Assembly (NCBI GenBank): GCA_020352215.1
Contig: CP070675.1
Coordinates: 4,878,554-4,942,553 of the forward strand
DNA from: Phycisphaerales bacterium
GTDB lineage: Bacteria > Planctomycetota > Phycisphaerae > Sedimentisphaerales > Anaerobacaceae
DNA: 64,000 nt
Direction: 5' to 3'
Below the pieces are notes generated by a model, which searched no databases, was not told the DNA's origin, and saw only the letters and a program-made list of their open reading frames with translations. A program made the translations under genes and the position numbers. Shown here piece by piece: positions 44,822 to 53,731 of the stretch (position 1 is the first letter of the stretch; every line of letters starts with the position of its first letter).

Positions 44822-45421
44822 TTACGATCGCTGGCCGCGGCGTGCCCGCCGGGCATTGTAGATCAAGCCGCCGGACTCTCGGTATTTCCGAAGGACCGCC
44901 CTCGCCTCTTCGCGGAGAACATCGCGCACCACCTCTATACCGCGACTCTGAAGCGCCCCCACCCAGTCTGACGGCTTGGCCCCCTCATCGAAACCTGTCT
45001 CGACTGCATCCTCTCCTCGAGCACCGCACACGACCCTTCGAACACCCGACCACGGAATAGCACCCAGACACATGGCGCATGGCTCGGTGCTGGCCACCAA
45101 CTCGTGGGTCGGCCGCCCTTCTGCCCCCAAGTCGTAGCACCCCAGGCTCTGCTCAGCCAGCGCAATTGCGACGATTTCCGCGTGGGCGATTGAGCAGTTA
45201 TACGATTCCACCACGTTCACGCCCACTGCTACTATCCGGCCAGTCTGTTGCTCAAACACCCCCGCCCCGAAAGGCCCCCCTGTTCTGTGCTCCACGTTCA
45301 ATTGCGAAAGCTCGATGATCAGCCGCATCCGCTCGTCTTCGGTGCCAAAACGCTCCCCGCGTTCGTCGAGAAACTCTTCTACCCAACCCGGCAATCGCAA
45401 CACTATCTGTTCACACGCCAT
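44822..45421 (-). CDS. Zinc-dependent nucleoside/cytidine-type deaminase
   Basis: From the ATG at 45421 (GGAAG seven bases before; a second in-frame ATG lies at 45445) the protein has 199 residues. The catalytic motifs are HAE in CSIAHAEIVAIALAEQSLG and PCxxC in STEPCAMCLGAIPWSG, which bind zinc and supply the proton-shuttling glutamate. GGPFGAGVFEQQTGRIVAVG is typical of guanine deaminase/tRNA-adenosine deaminase relatives. The C-terminal ~50 residues resemble those of guanine deaminase-like proteins. The substrate (guanine, cytosine or a tRNA base) is not certain. It appears monocistronic. Confidence 0.88.
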   Translation of the reverse strand: MACEQIVLRLPGWVEEFLDERGERFGTEDERMRLIIELSQLNVEHRTGGPFGAGVFEQQTGRIVAVGVNVVESYNCSIAHAEIVAIALAEQSLGCYDLGAEGRPTHELVASTEPCAMCLGAIPWSGVRRVVCGARGEDAVETGFDEGAKPSDWVGALQSRGIEVVRDVLREEARAVLRKYRESGGLIYNARRARRGQRS

Positions 45422-45716
45422 ATCAAGCTTCCAACCACACGCCATGTCGCAAATTCTCTATCCGGCAAGCCTCGCGCACGGGCTTGCTCCTTACCAAAGA
45501 TACTCAGTTGCCGCTAATAGTCAACGATGTGCTATCAAGCCGTCACGTCCAACGCACCCAGGCAGCCGGGCATATTCTTCTGTTTTCCCCTCTTTGGGTT
45601 GTCCTTGGCTCCAGAATACGTTACATATAAACGCGTCTCTGACGCAGCGCCGCCCCACCTTGGCCTGTGTCGGGAAGATCATATGTGTAACACTTTGATA
45701 TGAAAGGGATTAAGAG

Positions 45717-46949
45717 ATGCTCAAGTTAGGATTTATCGGAGCTGGATTTGTCGCGAAGTTTCACGAGCGGGCGCTGCGCTGCGTTCGCAATGCTGAGTTG
45801 GCCGGGGTGTGCGCTCCCGAAGGGGCAGAGGCTCTCGCCGAGCTTGCACGCGAGGATGGTCTTGGGAACACTAAGGTCTTTGATAGTGTTGCTGCTCTGT
45901 GCAGCTCTATCGATGTCGTGTGCATCTTTGCTCCGAACTTCGCCCGCCTCGAAATCATGCGTGACATCGCCAGAGCTGCTGAGAATGGAGCCAAGCTCAA
46001 GGGGATCATTTGCGAGAAGCCCCTCGCACGCAACGCTAAGGAAGCGGATACGCTGGCACGCATGGCCAAGGCGTTACATGTGCCGACCGCCTATTTCGAG
46101 AATCAGATTCACATGCCCTGTGTGGTCGAGGCGCGGGGCCAACTCGCCGGTGTCGAACAGACTATGGGCGCTGCGCACTTGGCTCGCAGCGCCGAGGAGC
46201 ATGGTGGCCCGCATGAGCCGTGGTTTTGGGACCCCACAATGCAAGGTGGTGGCGTCTGTTGTGACATGGGGTGTCACAGCATAGCTGCGGCAATGTATAT
46301 GCTGACACCGCGGGGCAAGCCACCCGATCACCTGAAGCCTGTTAGCGTTACTGCCAACATGGCACTGCTCAAATGGGGCAAGGAGCCGTGGCTAAGTCAG
46401 CTCAAGGCAAGAGGCGTGGATTATTCTACGACCCCCGCTGAGGACTACTCGAGTGTCACGATAGAGTTCAAGGACCCGGAGACCGGAGTCCGTAGCGCTC
46501 TGCAGGCAACGAATTCCTGGATGTACGATGCTCCGGGTTTGAGACTCCTTATGGAGACTTTCGGTCCTGGCTATTCTTATACGGTCAACTCTTTGCAGTC
46601 CCCCGCGGGCTTGTTCATAAGTGACGCGGCGGCGGTGGCGGTCGCCGACAGTGAGCTTGCTCTTGAGAAATCACAGGCGACGCGCGGAGCGCTCGTTCTA
46701 CAACCCAACGAGGCCGACCTGTATGGATATGTGGCCGAATGGCTGGATGCACTTTCGGCCTTCGAGGCAGGCAAAGATGCGCTTCTCAATTTCGAATATG
46801 GCCGGCTGATCACAATGCTAATTATGGCTGCCTACATGGCCCACGAAAAGAGGCAGAGCATCGACTTGACTGATACAAGGGTGCTGGATGCTCTTGAGAG
46901 CTATGTGCCCCTAATCCAGCAGGGCAAGGGGGCGGCTGTTCTCGGCTGA
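45717..46949 (+). CDS. Gfo/Idh/MocA-family NAD(P)-dependent oxidoreductase
   Basis: The 410-residue protein begins with a Rossmann fold (MLKLGFIGAGFVAKFHERAL). The catalytic lysine motif is GIICEKPLARNAKEADTLAR (~105-125). The C-terminal substrate-binding domain has DMGCHSIAAAMYML and STPAEDYSSVTIEF-like segments. Family members oxidise or epimerise sugars, inositols or related polyols. AAGGG lies before the ATG, and a possible promoter (TTGTCC at 45599, TACATA at 45622, 17-base spacer) precedes it. The phosphotransferase gene downstream is 225 bases away, so it may or may not be co-transcribed. Confidence 0.9.
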   Translation: MLKLGFIGAGFVAKFHERALRCVRNAELAGVCAPEGAEALAELAREDGLGNTKVFDSVAALCSSIDVVCIFAPNFARLEIMRDIARAAENGAKLKGIICEKPLARNAKEADTLARMAKALHVPTAYFENQIHMPCVVEARGQLAGVEQTMGAAHLARSAEEHGGPHEPWFWDPTMQGGGVCCDMGCHSIAAAMYMLTPRGKPPDHLKPVSVTANMALLKWGKEPWLSQLKARGVDYSTTPAEDYSSVTIEFKDPETGVRSALQATNSWMYDAPGLRLLMETFGPGYSYTVNSLQSPAGLFISDAAAVAVADSELALEKSQATRGALVLQPNEADLYGYVAEWLDALSAFEAGKDALLNFEYGRLITMLIMAAYMAHEKRQSIDLTDTRVLDALESYVPLIQQGKGAAVLG

Positions 46950-47174
46950 TGTCAGCCCACCACGGCTGGCGTGCTTGCCGGGCCGATAAGTGTAAGGCCT
47001 TGTCTCCAAAGGATTTATGGATGGCCGTGTTGCATCTCATCCACGATCGGAGACTTTCCCTTGTCATGGCCGCATTTATTCGGCTCGCCGGGTGGAGGTC
47101 AGATTCGCACGCATGGTGATGCACTTGTTACCGTGTGAGACGAAGATGTGCGGTCGCTCCGCAATCACCAACAC

Positions 47175-48113
47175 ATGAAGCAGCTGATTGAAGAATGCTT
47201 GAGGCGAGTCTGCACCGTGAAGTTCCCCAATAACGGTGAGCCCAGCCATATCAATAGACCCACCACCGGACGGTTCAACGACAGTCTCTTTTTCACGTTG
47301 AATGGACGTGAGATGATATTTCGCATGGCCCCGCCGGAGGACCAGGGGTTTCTGTTCTATGAGCGAAATATGATGGCGCAAGAGCCGGAAATTCACAGGA
47401 TTGTCCGAGAGGAGACCGACGTTCCGGTGGCGGAGATACTGATCTATGACGATAGCCGACTGATTGCGCCACGGCCGTACCTGATAATGGATAGGCTTCC
47501 AGGTGTACCGCTGCCTGAGGCACGGCATGCCTCCAAGAGTGCCGTATACAGGCAAATAGGAGAGCACTTGCGCGCCGTGCACGAGATTACCGCGGACAAA
47601 TATGGCTACCTTGGGGCACATAAGCCGATGGAAGCGGCCGCTAATTGGCCAGACGCCTTTGAAATCATGTGGAACAAGCTGCTCGATGATGTTGTCGATT
47701 GCGGCGGATACAGCGTACAGCAGTCGGACCGATTTAGGAGGCTACTCGACCGCGAGCGAGGGATGTTCGAGCGAGACATAGAATCGTCATTGCTGCATAT
47801 GGACATCTGGGCAGAGAATATACTCGTGGACGAAGAAGGCAACGTGTCGGGCATTGTAGACTGGGACCGGGCCTTGTGGGGCGATCCGGAGATCGAGTTT
47901 GCTGTGTTGGACTACTGTGGCGTGTTGGTTCCAGCCTTCTGGCAAGGTTACGGTGCCCCAAAAGAGGCGTCCCCACGAGCCCAGCGCAGAGCGATCTACT
48001 ACTACCTGTACGAGATGCAGAAATATATCGTGATAGAGCGGCGCCGAAGAGGCAATCCAGCCTTCGCCGACCGATATGGCTCAGAAGCGCTGCTGATCGC
48101 GTCCCAGATGTAG
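47175..48113 (+). CDS. Aminoglycoside/choline-kinase-like phosphotransferase
   Basis: From the ATG at 47175 the product is 312 residues (MKQLIEECLRRVCTVKFPNN); a GTG at 47148 is an alternative, and neither has a strong ribosome site. The APH fold is shown by the Brenner-type catalytic motif LLHMDIWAENILVDEEG (H-x-D-x5-N) and the metal-binding GIVDWDRALWGDPEIEF. The family phosphorylates small molecules such as sugars, choline, homoserine or antibiotics. Nothing in the context indicates drug resistance; a sugar kinase next to the Gfo/Idh/MocA enzyme is plausible. Confidence 0.85.
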   Translation: MKQLIEECLRRVCTVKFPNNGEPSHINRPTTGRFNDSLFFTLNGREMIFRMAPPEDQGFLFYERNMMAQEPEIHRIVREETDVPVAEILIYDDSRLIAPRPYLIMDRLPGVPLPEARHASKSAVYRQIGEHLRAVHEITADKYGYLGAHKPMEAAANWPDAFEIMWNKLLDDVVDCGGYSVQQSDRFRRLLDRERGMFERDIESSLLHMDIWAENILVDEEGNVSGIVDWDRALWGDPEIEFAVLDYCGVLVPAFWQGYGAPKEASPRAQRRAIYYYLYEMQKYIVIERRRRGNPAFADRYGSEALLIASQM

Positions 48114-48374
48114 CATCCGGGAACTCTGGTGAGACTCCCGCAGGTACGCTATTGCCTGGCAAGATCCGCCCGAGCCCGAATCCGCCGGCTCCTTTTGGCA
48201 AAAAGACTGATTCGGCTGCAAAATATCGCCCTTCCACGCCGAAAATGCCGATTTTTCGCCAGAATTCTCGTTACCGGACACGGACTTGGTGCCTTTCTTA
48301 TGCAGAGCGTAGGTGCAGAACAGAGCTGTACCGAGGTTGGCATAAGCAAACAACGCTCGGAAAGGAGTATTATC

Positions 48375-50873
48375 ATGTCCAGGCCAGAATACAAACACAA
48401 CCTTTCGAAGGCTTCTGTGACGCTGATTTTGGCCATATTCCTGTTGGGTCAATCCGTTCTTCCGGCACAGTCGCGCCGTACAGGCAGATCAAGCGGCGGG
48501 AGCAGATCGGTCGCAAGGTCGTCTTCGGCTCCAAGGGCTCAGCGATCATCAAGCGTCAGTAGACCTACAATCAGGATGAGCCCGAGTTGGGGCGGGCTGT
48601 CCAGCCGAATTGCCCGCAGCAGAAGCTCATCCAGCAGCAGTGCGGCCAGACGGCCCACCACGAGTCCCAGTCGCAGCACGAGCACCAGCAGAAGAACGGT
48701 CATTAGCAGCACCAGACGCCCGTCCGTGGGCACCGTGGGAAAACCTCCGTCGATCACGAGAAACGCCCCATCTACCTCGAGGCCGCCTTCACCGGTCAGC
48801 AGGGGAATTAGTAGGCCGACGTCTCCTTCGACCCCCAGCCGACAGACTCGATCTCCGAGCCCAAGCCCCCGCTTGGGGTTGAGCGGTACTCGGATGATCG
48901 GAAGTCCAATCACGATTAGACGGCCCGCGTCGACCCCTACCCAGCCGTCGCCGACTCGCAGCAGTCCGAGCGGAAAACCGGATACACCTGCCACAACCCG
49001 GATCACAAAAACCAGCCCATCTGCAGCGCCGAGGATAAGCCTGGGTACTGCACCGTCTCTGGGGCGCTTCATCGCGAGAACGACACCAAGTGCAAGTAGT
49101 AGCGGCCCCAAATCAACCAGGGTCCAAAAGCGATCGACTTCGATCAGTGCCGGACAGACGAGTGCAAGTAGTCGTGTGGACTTGCGCCCACGGGGCGTGT
49201 TTGAGCGAGCCGCCGAGCAGATAAGATCGTCCGCCACCCAAGCGAGCACACGCCGGACTACGAGTGCGACCAGCAATGGTCCCAGTTCACCCAGGACTCA
49301 GAGTGCGGGCAGTTCAACCAGGATGACGAGCCCCTCCGTCACGGTAAGCAGGGGGCAGGCTGGCGCAAGCAGCGACGGCGAAGTCGGCACGAGCAGACGC
49401 CGGCGAGTCGCAACCGTGTTTCGCAAAACCCCGTCGGCGTCGGCAGAGGCAAAACAGTCAGCGGCGGATCATGTGCGCCGGCCAGGACCGGGCCAGACCC
49501 AAGGCACTCGTGGCACAGCTGCGCAGAGCAAGCCGCCTGGTTCCGTGGACGTCAAATCCCGTGCCACAAGACCGCCCATTCGTATGAGCCCACCCACGAT
49601 GTCGCTGGCCGAGCGCTTGCGGGTCAACCAGGAGCGGACGGCAAGCCGGACGACAACGCAGGCAAGTCCACGCTCGGGCGGTGCGGGAAGAAGTCACGAC
49701 GGGATCGCAGGCACCAGGCCCGTCCCGGGGCACACAAGGCCCGGCTCGACAGCCCGCGACAGAGGCGTGGCCGGACCGCGATTGAAGAAGACTATCCCAG
49801 ATAGGGGAGGAGACATTGCGGCGGGCAGCCGTACGCACGCAGGAGTGAGAGATACCAGGCTTCGTCTGCACGGTCACTCCGGCGCAAGGGTGCCTCAAGC
49901 GAGATACCATGACCGGCCTCATCTGGTCAGACATGTTCCTCGCCGTGTACATGTATTCCGCGACTACCGCGACCGCGTGAGCCACAGAGTAGTCTGGCCC
50001 CACTATCGCATCCCGATATACTACCGGCTCGGTTGGCGCTCGGCATTCAGCTACGTTCACCCTTACTATCACCGCAAGTACGTATTCGTCAGCCTCGGAG
50101 GTTACTGGCCGATTGGCTGTAGCAGCTTGCGCTATTACTGGTATGGCTACCACCCATACGTTTGGTGTGGTTACTATCCGATGCCCCATGAGGTGATCGG
50201 CGCAAGCCACAATTACTATACGTACAACTACTACGGCTCAGACTACACAAGCGGCCAGGCCGCGTACACGCAAACGTCAACAGACAGCTATATCGAGCCT
50301 GTCGACCATACAACGTTTGCAGATGTTCGTGAGAAGCTTGCCCAACAGGCAGCCGAGCCGGACGCGCAGACTCTTGTGGACACCCGTTTCGAAGAGGCCG
50401 TTAAGACTTTTGAATCCGGCGACTACAGCACCGCCATTGAGAAGTTCGCCGAGGCGACCGAACTTGCACCCGACGATGTGATTCTTCCGTTTGCGTACAC
50501 CCAGGCGCTCTTTGCGAATGAGCAGTATGCCGAAGCGGCGGAGGTTCTAAGGGCGGCACTCGCGAAGGTTGCACCCGAGAAAGAAAGTGTCTTCTATCCA
50601 CGCGGGCTGTACTCCAAGGATGAAGTGCTGTTCGAGCAAATCAACTGCCTGATCGAGAAGGCGGAACTTGACGAGACTGATGCGGATCTGCAGCTTCTTC
50701 TCGGTTATCAGTTGCTGGGTATCGGTGAGCTCGATGCAGCCTCAGAGCATCTTGAGCGAGCCATTGAGGATCCTAAGAACGCGCCCGGTGCGGAGGTATT
50801 GCTGAGGCTCTTGCACCAGATCAAAGCCGAAAGCGCAGGTGCAGAGGATGCTGAGGAAGAGGCCAAACAGTAG
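48375..50873 (+). CDS. Exported Ser/Thr/Arg/Pro-rich protein with Tyr-rich segment and TPR C-terminus
   Basis: The ATG at 48375 follows a perfect AAAGGAG site. The frame is open upstream to 48129, but that part looks non-coding. The 832-residue protein has a signal peptide (~1-33, LILAIFLLGQSVLPAQS). Then comes ~500 residues of low-complexity Ser/Thr/Arg/Pro sequence (for example SSSSSSAARRPTTSPSRSTS). A Tyr/His/Trp-rich block (~560-680, YHRKYVFVSLGGYWPIGCSS, YWYGYHPYVWCGYYP) follows, then ~130 residues of TPR repeats (FESGDYSTAIEKFAEATELA). Homologous Tyr-rich plus TPR proteins are known to me only as uncharacterised planctomycete proteins. The basic disordered part may bind acidic polysaccharide or the cell wall. 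Confidence 0.85.
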   Translation: MSRPEYKHNLSKASVTLILAIFLLGQSVLPAQSRRTGRSSGGSRSVARSSSAPRAQRSSSVSRPTIRMSPSWGGLSSRIARSRSSSSSSAARRPTTSPSRSTSTSRRTVISSTRRPSVGTVGKPPSITRNAPSTSRPPSPVSRGISRPTSPSTPSRQTRSPSPSPRLGLSGTRMIGSPITIRRPASTPTQPSPTRSSPSGKPDTPATTRITKTSPSAAPRISLGTAPSLGRFIARTTPSASSSGPKSTRVQKRSTSISAGQTSASSRVDLRPRGVFERAAEQIRSSATQASTRRTTSATSNGPSSPRTQSAGSSTRMTSPSVTVSRGQAGASSDGEVGTSRRRRVATVFRKTPSASAEAKQSAADHVRRPGPGQTQGTRGTAAQSKPPGSVDVKSRATRPPIRMSPPTMSLAERLRVNQERTASRTTTQASPRSGGAGRSHDGIAGTRPVPGHTRPGSTARDRGVAGPRLKKTIPDRGGDIAAGSRTHAGVRDTRLRLHGHSGARVPQARYHDRPHLVRHVPRRVHVFRDYRDRVSHRVVWPHYRIPIYYRLGWRSAFSYVHPYYHRKYVFVSLGGYWPIGCSSLRYYWYGYHPYVWCGYYPMPHEVIGASHNYYTYNYYGSDYTSGQAAYTQTSTDSYIEPVDHTTFADVREKLAQQAAEPDAQTLVDTRFEEAVKTFESGDYSTAIEKFAEATELAPDDVILPFAYTQALFANEQYAEAAEVLRAALAKVAPEKESVFYPRGLYSKDEVLFEQINCLIEKAELDETDADLQLLLGYQLLGIGELDAASEHLERAIEDPKNAPGAEVLLRLLHQIKAESAGAEDAEEEAKQ

Positions 50874-50896
50874 ATACTCGGAGAGGCCCGGCAGCC

Positions 50897-52084
50897 ATGA
50901 GAGTTACCCAACTAACAAAGATGACGACGCCAATCATTGTGCTCAGCGTGGTTCTGCCTGTAGGCCGGGCGGGCCAGTGGCAGGAATTTGCCGTCTGGCC
51001 CTCCGCTGACAACCAGGAACACCCCGACGTCTGGGCGCAGGTCATAGTCTGGCATCAGTTCGTGGGTGAATATGGCGATTACGATGTCTACGTCGTGGAC
51101 ATTAATGATCCGCTCGAGCCCTTTGTACTCGGCATCGGGGATGCCAACGACCAGATGTACCCCGCAATCTTCGAAGATACCGTTGTCTGGCAGGATTACA
51201 TTGTGTGGGAGGACTCGGCCGATTGGGATATATGGATTGCAGACATAAGCGACTGGAACGAACCGCAGGCGTTTGCGGTATCCGGCGTGGCATACAATGA
51301 TGAAGAGCAACCGGCAGTGCATGGTAATACAGTTGTTTGGCAGGACAACAACGGCGCTGACTTCAATATCTACGCAGCGGACATAACGAATCCATCTGCC
51401 CCAATTGAATTCCCAGTCGCAGATTTTGCGTTCGATCAGAATGCGCCCGCCGTGTGGCGAACGACCGTTGTCTGGCAGGACAACGTCCATGGCGATTGGG
51501 ACGTATTTGCGGCCGACATCTGGCGACGAAACAAACCAGAGGAGTTCGACGTCTCGCCAGTTGAGAACCACCAGAAGAATCCAGTCCTCTGGGGTGACAC
51601 TGTGGTCTGGCAGGACAATTCTCTTGGCAACTGGGACATCTATGCAGCAGACATTTCAGACCGAGACAAGCCCTCGGAGTTCGGGATCACGGTAAACGAG
51701 GCACAACAAACAAATCCCGACATTGATGGGAACCTGGTTGTCTGGCAGGACAACCGAAACGGTAACTGGGATATATACGGCTACAATCTCACTACTCACC
51801 GTCGCTTTCGAGTTACCGACAATCCTCGCGATCAGATCAACCCAGCCGTGAGCGGGAACGTCGTGGTCTGGCAGGACAACCGTGACGGGTCCTGGAACAT
51901 ATACGCTGCAGTTCTCGAAGGGCCGGCGGTTGCGCAATGTGCATCCGAGGTGCTTGGCGACGTTAACGGCGACTGCGAGGTGGACTTTGGTGACTTGGCG
52001 CTTATGGCGTCTTACTGGCTTGACTGTCGCTTGGAGCCTCAAGAGGCTTGTCCGCAGCAAGCAGGACGCGGAACGGGCGGCTAA
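50897..52084 (+). CDS. Exported propeller-repeat protein with dockerin-like tail
   Basis: The 395-residue protein starts with a leader (~1-25, PIIVLSVVLPVGRAG). About seven repeats of ~45 residues follow with the core VVWQDN...NWDIYAADI, the TolB-like beta-propeller pattern seen in archaeal and planctomycete surface proteins. The last ~40 residues contain DVNGDCEVDFGDLALMASYW, one EF-hand dockerin-like cassette. It follows the Tyr-rich/TPR gene by 23 bases and may be in its transcript. Repeats are readily visible also at DNA level (GTTGTCTGGCAGGACAAC). Confidence 0.88.
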   Translation: MRVTQLTKMTTPIIVLSVVLPVGRAGQWQEFAVWPSADNQEHPDVWAQVIVWHQFVGEYGDYDVYVVDINDPLEPFVLGIGDANDQMYPAIFEDTVVWQDYIVWEDSADWDIWIADISDWNEPQAFAVSGVAYNDEEQPAVHGNTVVWQDNNGADFNIYAADITNPSAPIEFPVADFAFDQNAPAVWRTTVVWQDNVHGDWDVFAADIWRRNKPEEFDVSPVENHQKNPVLWGDTVVWQDNSLGNWDIYAADISDRDKPSEFGITVNEAQQTNPDIDGNLVVWQDNRNGNWDIYGYNLTTHRRFRVTDNPRDQINPAVSGNVVVWQDNRDGSWNIYAAVLEGPAVAQCASEVLGDVNGDCEVDFGDLALMASYWLDCRLEPQEACPQQAGRGTGG

Positions 52085-52146
52085 AGTCCTGCTATGACAA
52101 CGTGAGGGAACAAAGATACGGTTTCTGGTCTGAGGGAGGTAGCAAA

Positions 52147-52557
52147 ATGAATAGGGGCAAACGAGCAACCCTGGTAGCCGCGGCGTTTAGCCTTGGTGTC
52201 ATGTTTGTTGCTGGCTGTGAGACCTGCGCACAAAGGGGCACTGCGGTCGGTGCACTCTTCGGTGCAGGCATCGGTCAGTTGATAGGTCGCAGTCCCGAAT
52301 CGACCTTGACCGGGGCAGTTATAGGTGGAGCCGGTGGCTATATGCTTGGCAATGAGACCGATAAAAGACAAGCACGCATCGAAAGACACCACATTCGCGA
52401 GGAAACGAGATACGTGGCGGTCAATATTACCAACAGCAACGGCTCAATCAGTCAGGTCAGGCTCCGTAGGCAAGGGGTAGGTTACGTTGGCACCAGAGGC
52501 GAGTACTATCACCATCTGCCGACAGAAGATCAGTTGAGGCCTGTTTACGGATTCTAA
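52147..52557 (+). CDS. Glycine-zipper lipoprotein
   Basis: From the ATG at 52147 (GGGAGG before it) the protein has 136 residues. The signal peptide ends in the lipobox VAGC (~23-26), so the cysteine should be lipidated. A Gly-zipper segment (~35-70, GTAVGALFGAGIGQLIG, GAVIGGAGGYMLGNETDKRQ) resembles outer-membrane proteins of the YMGG/SlyB type. A basic C-terminal part contains VRLRRQGVGYVGTRGEYY. It lies 62 bases after the propeller gene and probably sits in the envelope. Confidence 0.82.
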   Translation: MNRGKRATLVAAAFSLGVMFVAGCETCAQRGTAVGALFGAGIGQLIGRSPESTLTGAVIGGAGGYMLGNETDKRQARIERHHIREETRYVAVNITNSNGSISQVRLRRQGVGYVGTRGEYYHHLPTEDQLRPVYGF

Positions 52558-52638
52558 GTGAGGCTATGATAAGTATGCCTGTTTCATCCAGTTTCGAGCA
52601 ACGACCCTGCCGGCACCGCTGTTTTGGCAACTTGAATG

Positions 52639-52667
52639 TTGTGGCGGCGGTGCTCTTGAGGTACAAT
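52639..52667 (+). promoter_or_regulatory. Possible promoter of the sigma-factor cluster
   Basis: TTGTGG (52639-52644) and TACAAT (52662-52667) are 17 bases apart, ~120 bases before the ATG at 52787. The -35 element is poor (3 of 6 bases), and an alternative-sigma promoter would not be recognised by eye. Confidence 0.3.
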
Positions 52668-52786
52668 TAGTGGTAGTGACCTCCAAAGTAATGCTTTGTG
52701 TATGGACAGGGTAGATGCCTCGCGACAAGGCTGTCCCAGCGTGAGACGCCTGGAGCAAGGCCGAAGCGGGGAGTAAGAGACAGGCA

Positions 52787-53362
52787 ATGGATAGGCGGCT
52801 TCGAAACGCCTTGCAGGGACTCACCTCGCCGGATGTGGAACAACGTCGCCGAGCGATGGAGTCCTTTGTGCGGGCCACTTTTGGGATCTTCATCAGGTGC
52901 TTGTACCGCTACCTCGGCAACGAGGTCGAATGTGAGGATGTGCTTGAAGATGTGTATGCAGATATATGGGAGAATCCAGATCGGCTGCGAAACGTCAGCA
53001 GTGAGAAAGAGCTCGTGCGGACCGTGTATCTGTACTACATGCGGAAGCGACTGCGGGAGGTGTACAGAAGAATAAACCGAAATCTATGTTTGTCGCAAAA
53101 GGACTTGCAGGGCCTTGTCGCACCTGAACTCGGTGCGCTCGAGATGGTGTCACAGTCGGAGCTTAGACAGATTCTTCACCGGATGCTTGGCAGACTCAAG
53201 GCACGGGAGCGCAGGGCCATAGAACTCTGGATGGAAGGAGTATCCAACAGGGCAATCGCAAATGAACTTAAGACTACGGTCGGGGCAGTGAAGATGCTCG
53301 AATATCGAACCATACTGAAGCTCAAGAAGATGCTTCACGAGTACTGCCACGAGGATTCATAA
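52787..53362 (+). CDS. ECF-type RNA polymerase sigma factor
   Basis: The 191-residue protein has the two-domain plan of extracytoplasmic-function sigma factors. Region 2 is at ~30-95 (FIRCLYRYLGNEVECEDVLE, DVYADIWENPDRL). Region 4 is at ~130-185 (LGRLKARERRAIELWMEGVS, NRAIANELKTTVGAVKMLEY) with a helix-turn-helix. Region 2 is shifted to a more basic core (YYMRKRLREVYRRINRN) than in standard ECF factors. The gene 27 bases downstream occupies the usual anti-sigma position but has no membrane span. It may direct transcription of the following two genes. Confidence 0.88.
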   Translation: MDRRLRNALQGLTSPDVEQRRRAMESFVRATFGIFIRCLYRYLGNEVECEDVLEDVYADIWENPDRLRNVSSEKELVRTVYLYYMRKRLREVYRRINRNLCLSQKDLQGLVAPELGALEMVSQSELRQILHRMLGRLKARERRAIELWMEGVSNRAIANELKTTVGAVKMLEYRTILKLKKMLHEYCHEDS

Positions 53363-53389
53363 GTTCTCTTAGTATGGGAGTGATGAACG

Positions 53390-53731
53390 ATGGCTGGTGT
53401 AAGCCGAGAAATTCAGGAGCTATTGGTTGATTATGCGGGAGCATTACGCGACGGCTGCATCCCGGTTTTCCTTAAATCGCTGACGCGAGAGGAGGCAGGC
53501 AGAATAGCCTCTTCTCGTGAATTCTGGGATGCAGCTGAGGTGACTCGCGTTCTGAATAGCGCGGGTTTCGCCGATAAGGTTGTGACGCCGGATGTTGGCC
53601 TGTTCATATCACGGGTCAATGCGGAGATTGCTTCGCGTGTGAAGAAGGCCAGGGCATCGTCACGAAGAAGACGCGGTGCCGGCGTTAGGCATCTCGCTGA
53701 AACTGAAGATCGAACTGAGAACCCGTTGTGA
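53390..53731 (+). CDS. Unknown 113-residue protein between sigma factor and editing-domain protein
   Basis: It starts MAGVSREIQELLVDYAGALR, is helical and soluble, with a basic C-terminal stretch (VKKARASSRRRRGAGV) that could bind nucleic acid. No membrane span, cysteines or zinc motif typical of ECF anti-sigma factors are visible. Its stop TGA overlaps the GTG start of the next gene (GTGA), so the two are translationally coupled. GGGAG lies about nine bases before the ATG. I do not recognise the family. Confidence 0.7.
   Translation: MAGVSREIQELLVDYAGALRDGCIPVFLKSLTREEAGRIASSREFWDAAEVTRVLNSAGFADKVVTPDVGLFISRVNAEIASRVKKARASSRRRRGAGVRHLAETEDRTENPL

Noticed and set aside
44408-44971. 187-codon plus-strand frame
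   Set aside because: Overlaps the deaminase gene antisense and has no ribosome site or recognisable domain.
47175-48113. Antibiotic-resistance kinase
   Set aside because: The APH fold is shared with sugar, choline and homoserine kinases; nothing in the neighbourhood points to drug resistance.
48129-48374. Upstream in-frame extension of the Tyr-rich/TPR protein
   Set aside because: The ATG at 48375 has a perfect AAAGGAG and opens a signal peptide; the extension is Arg-rich with no ribosome site.
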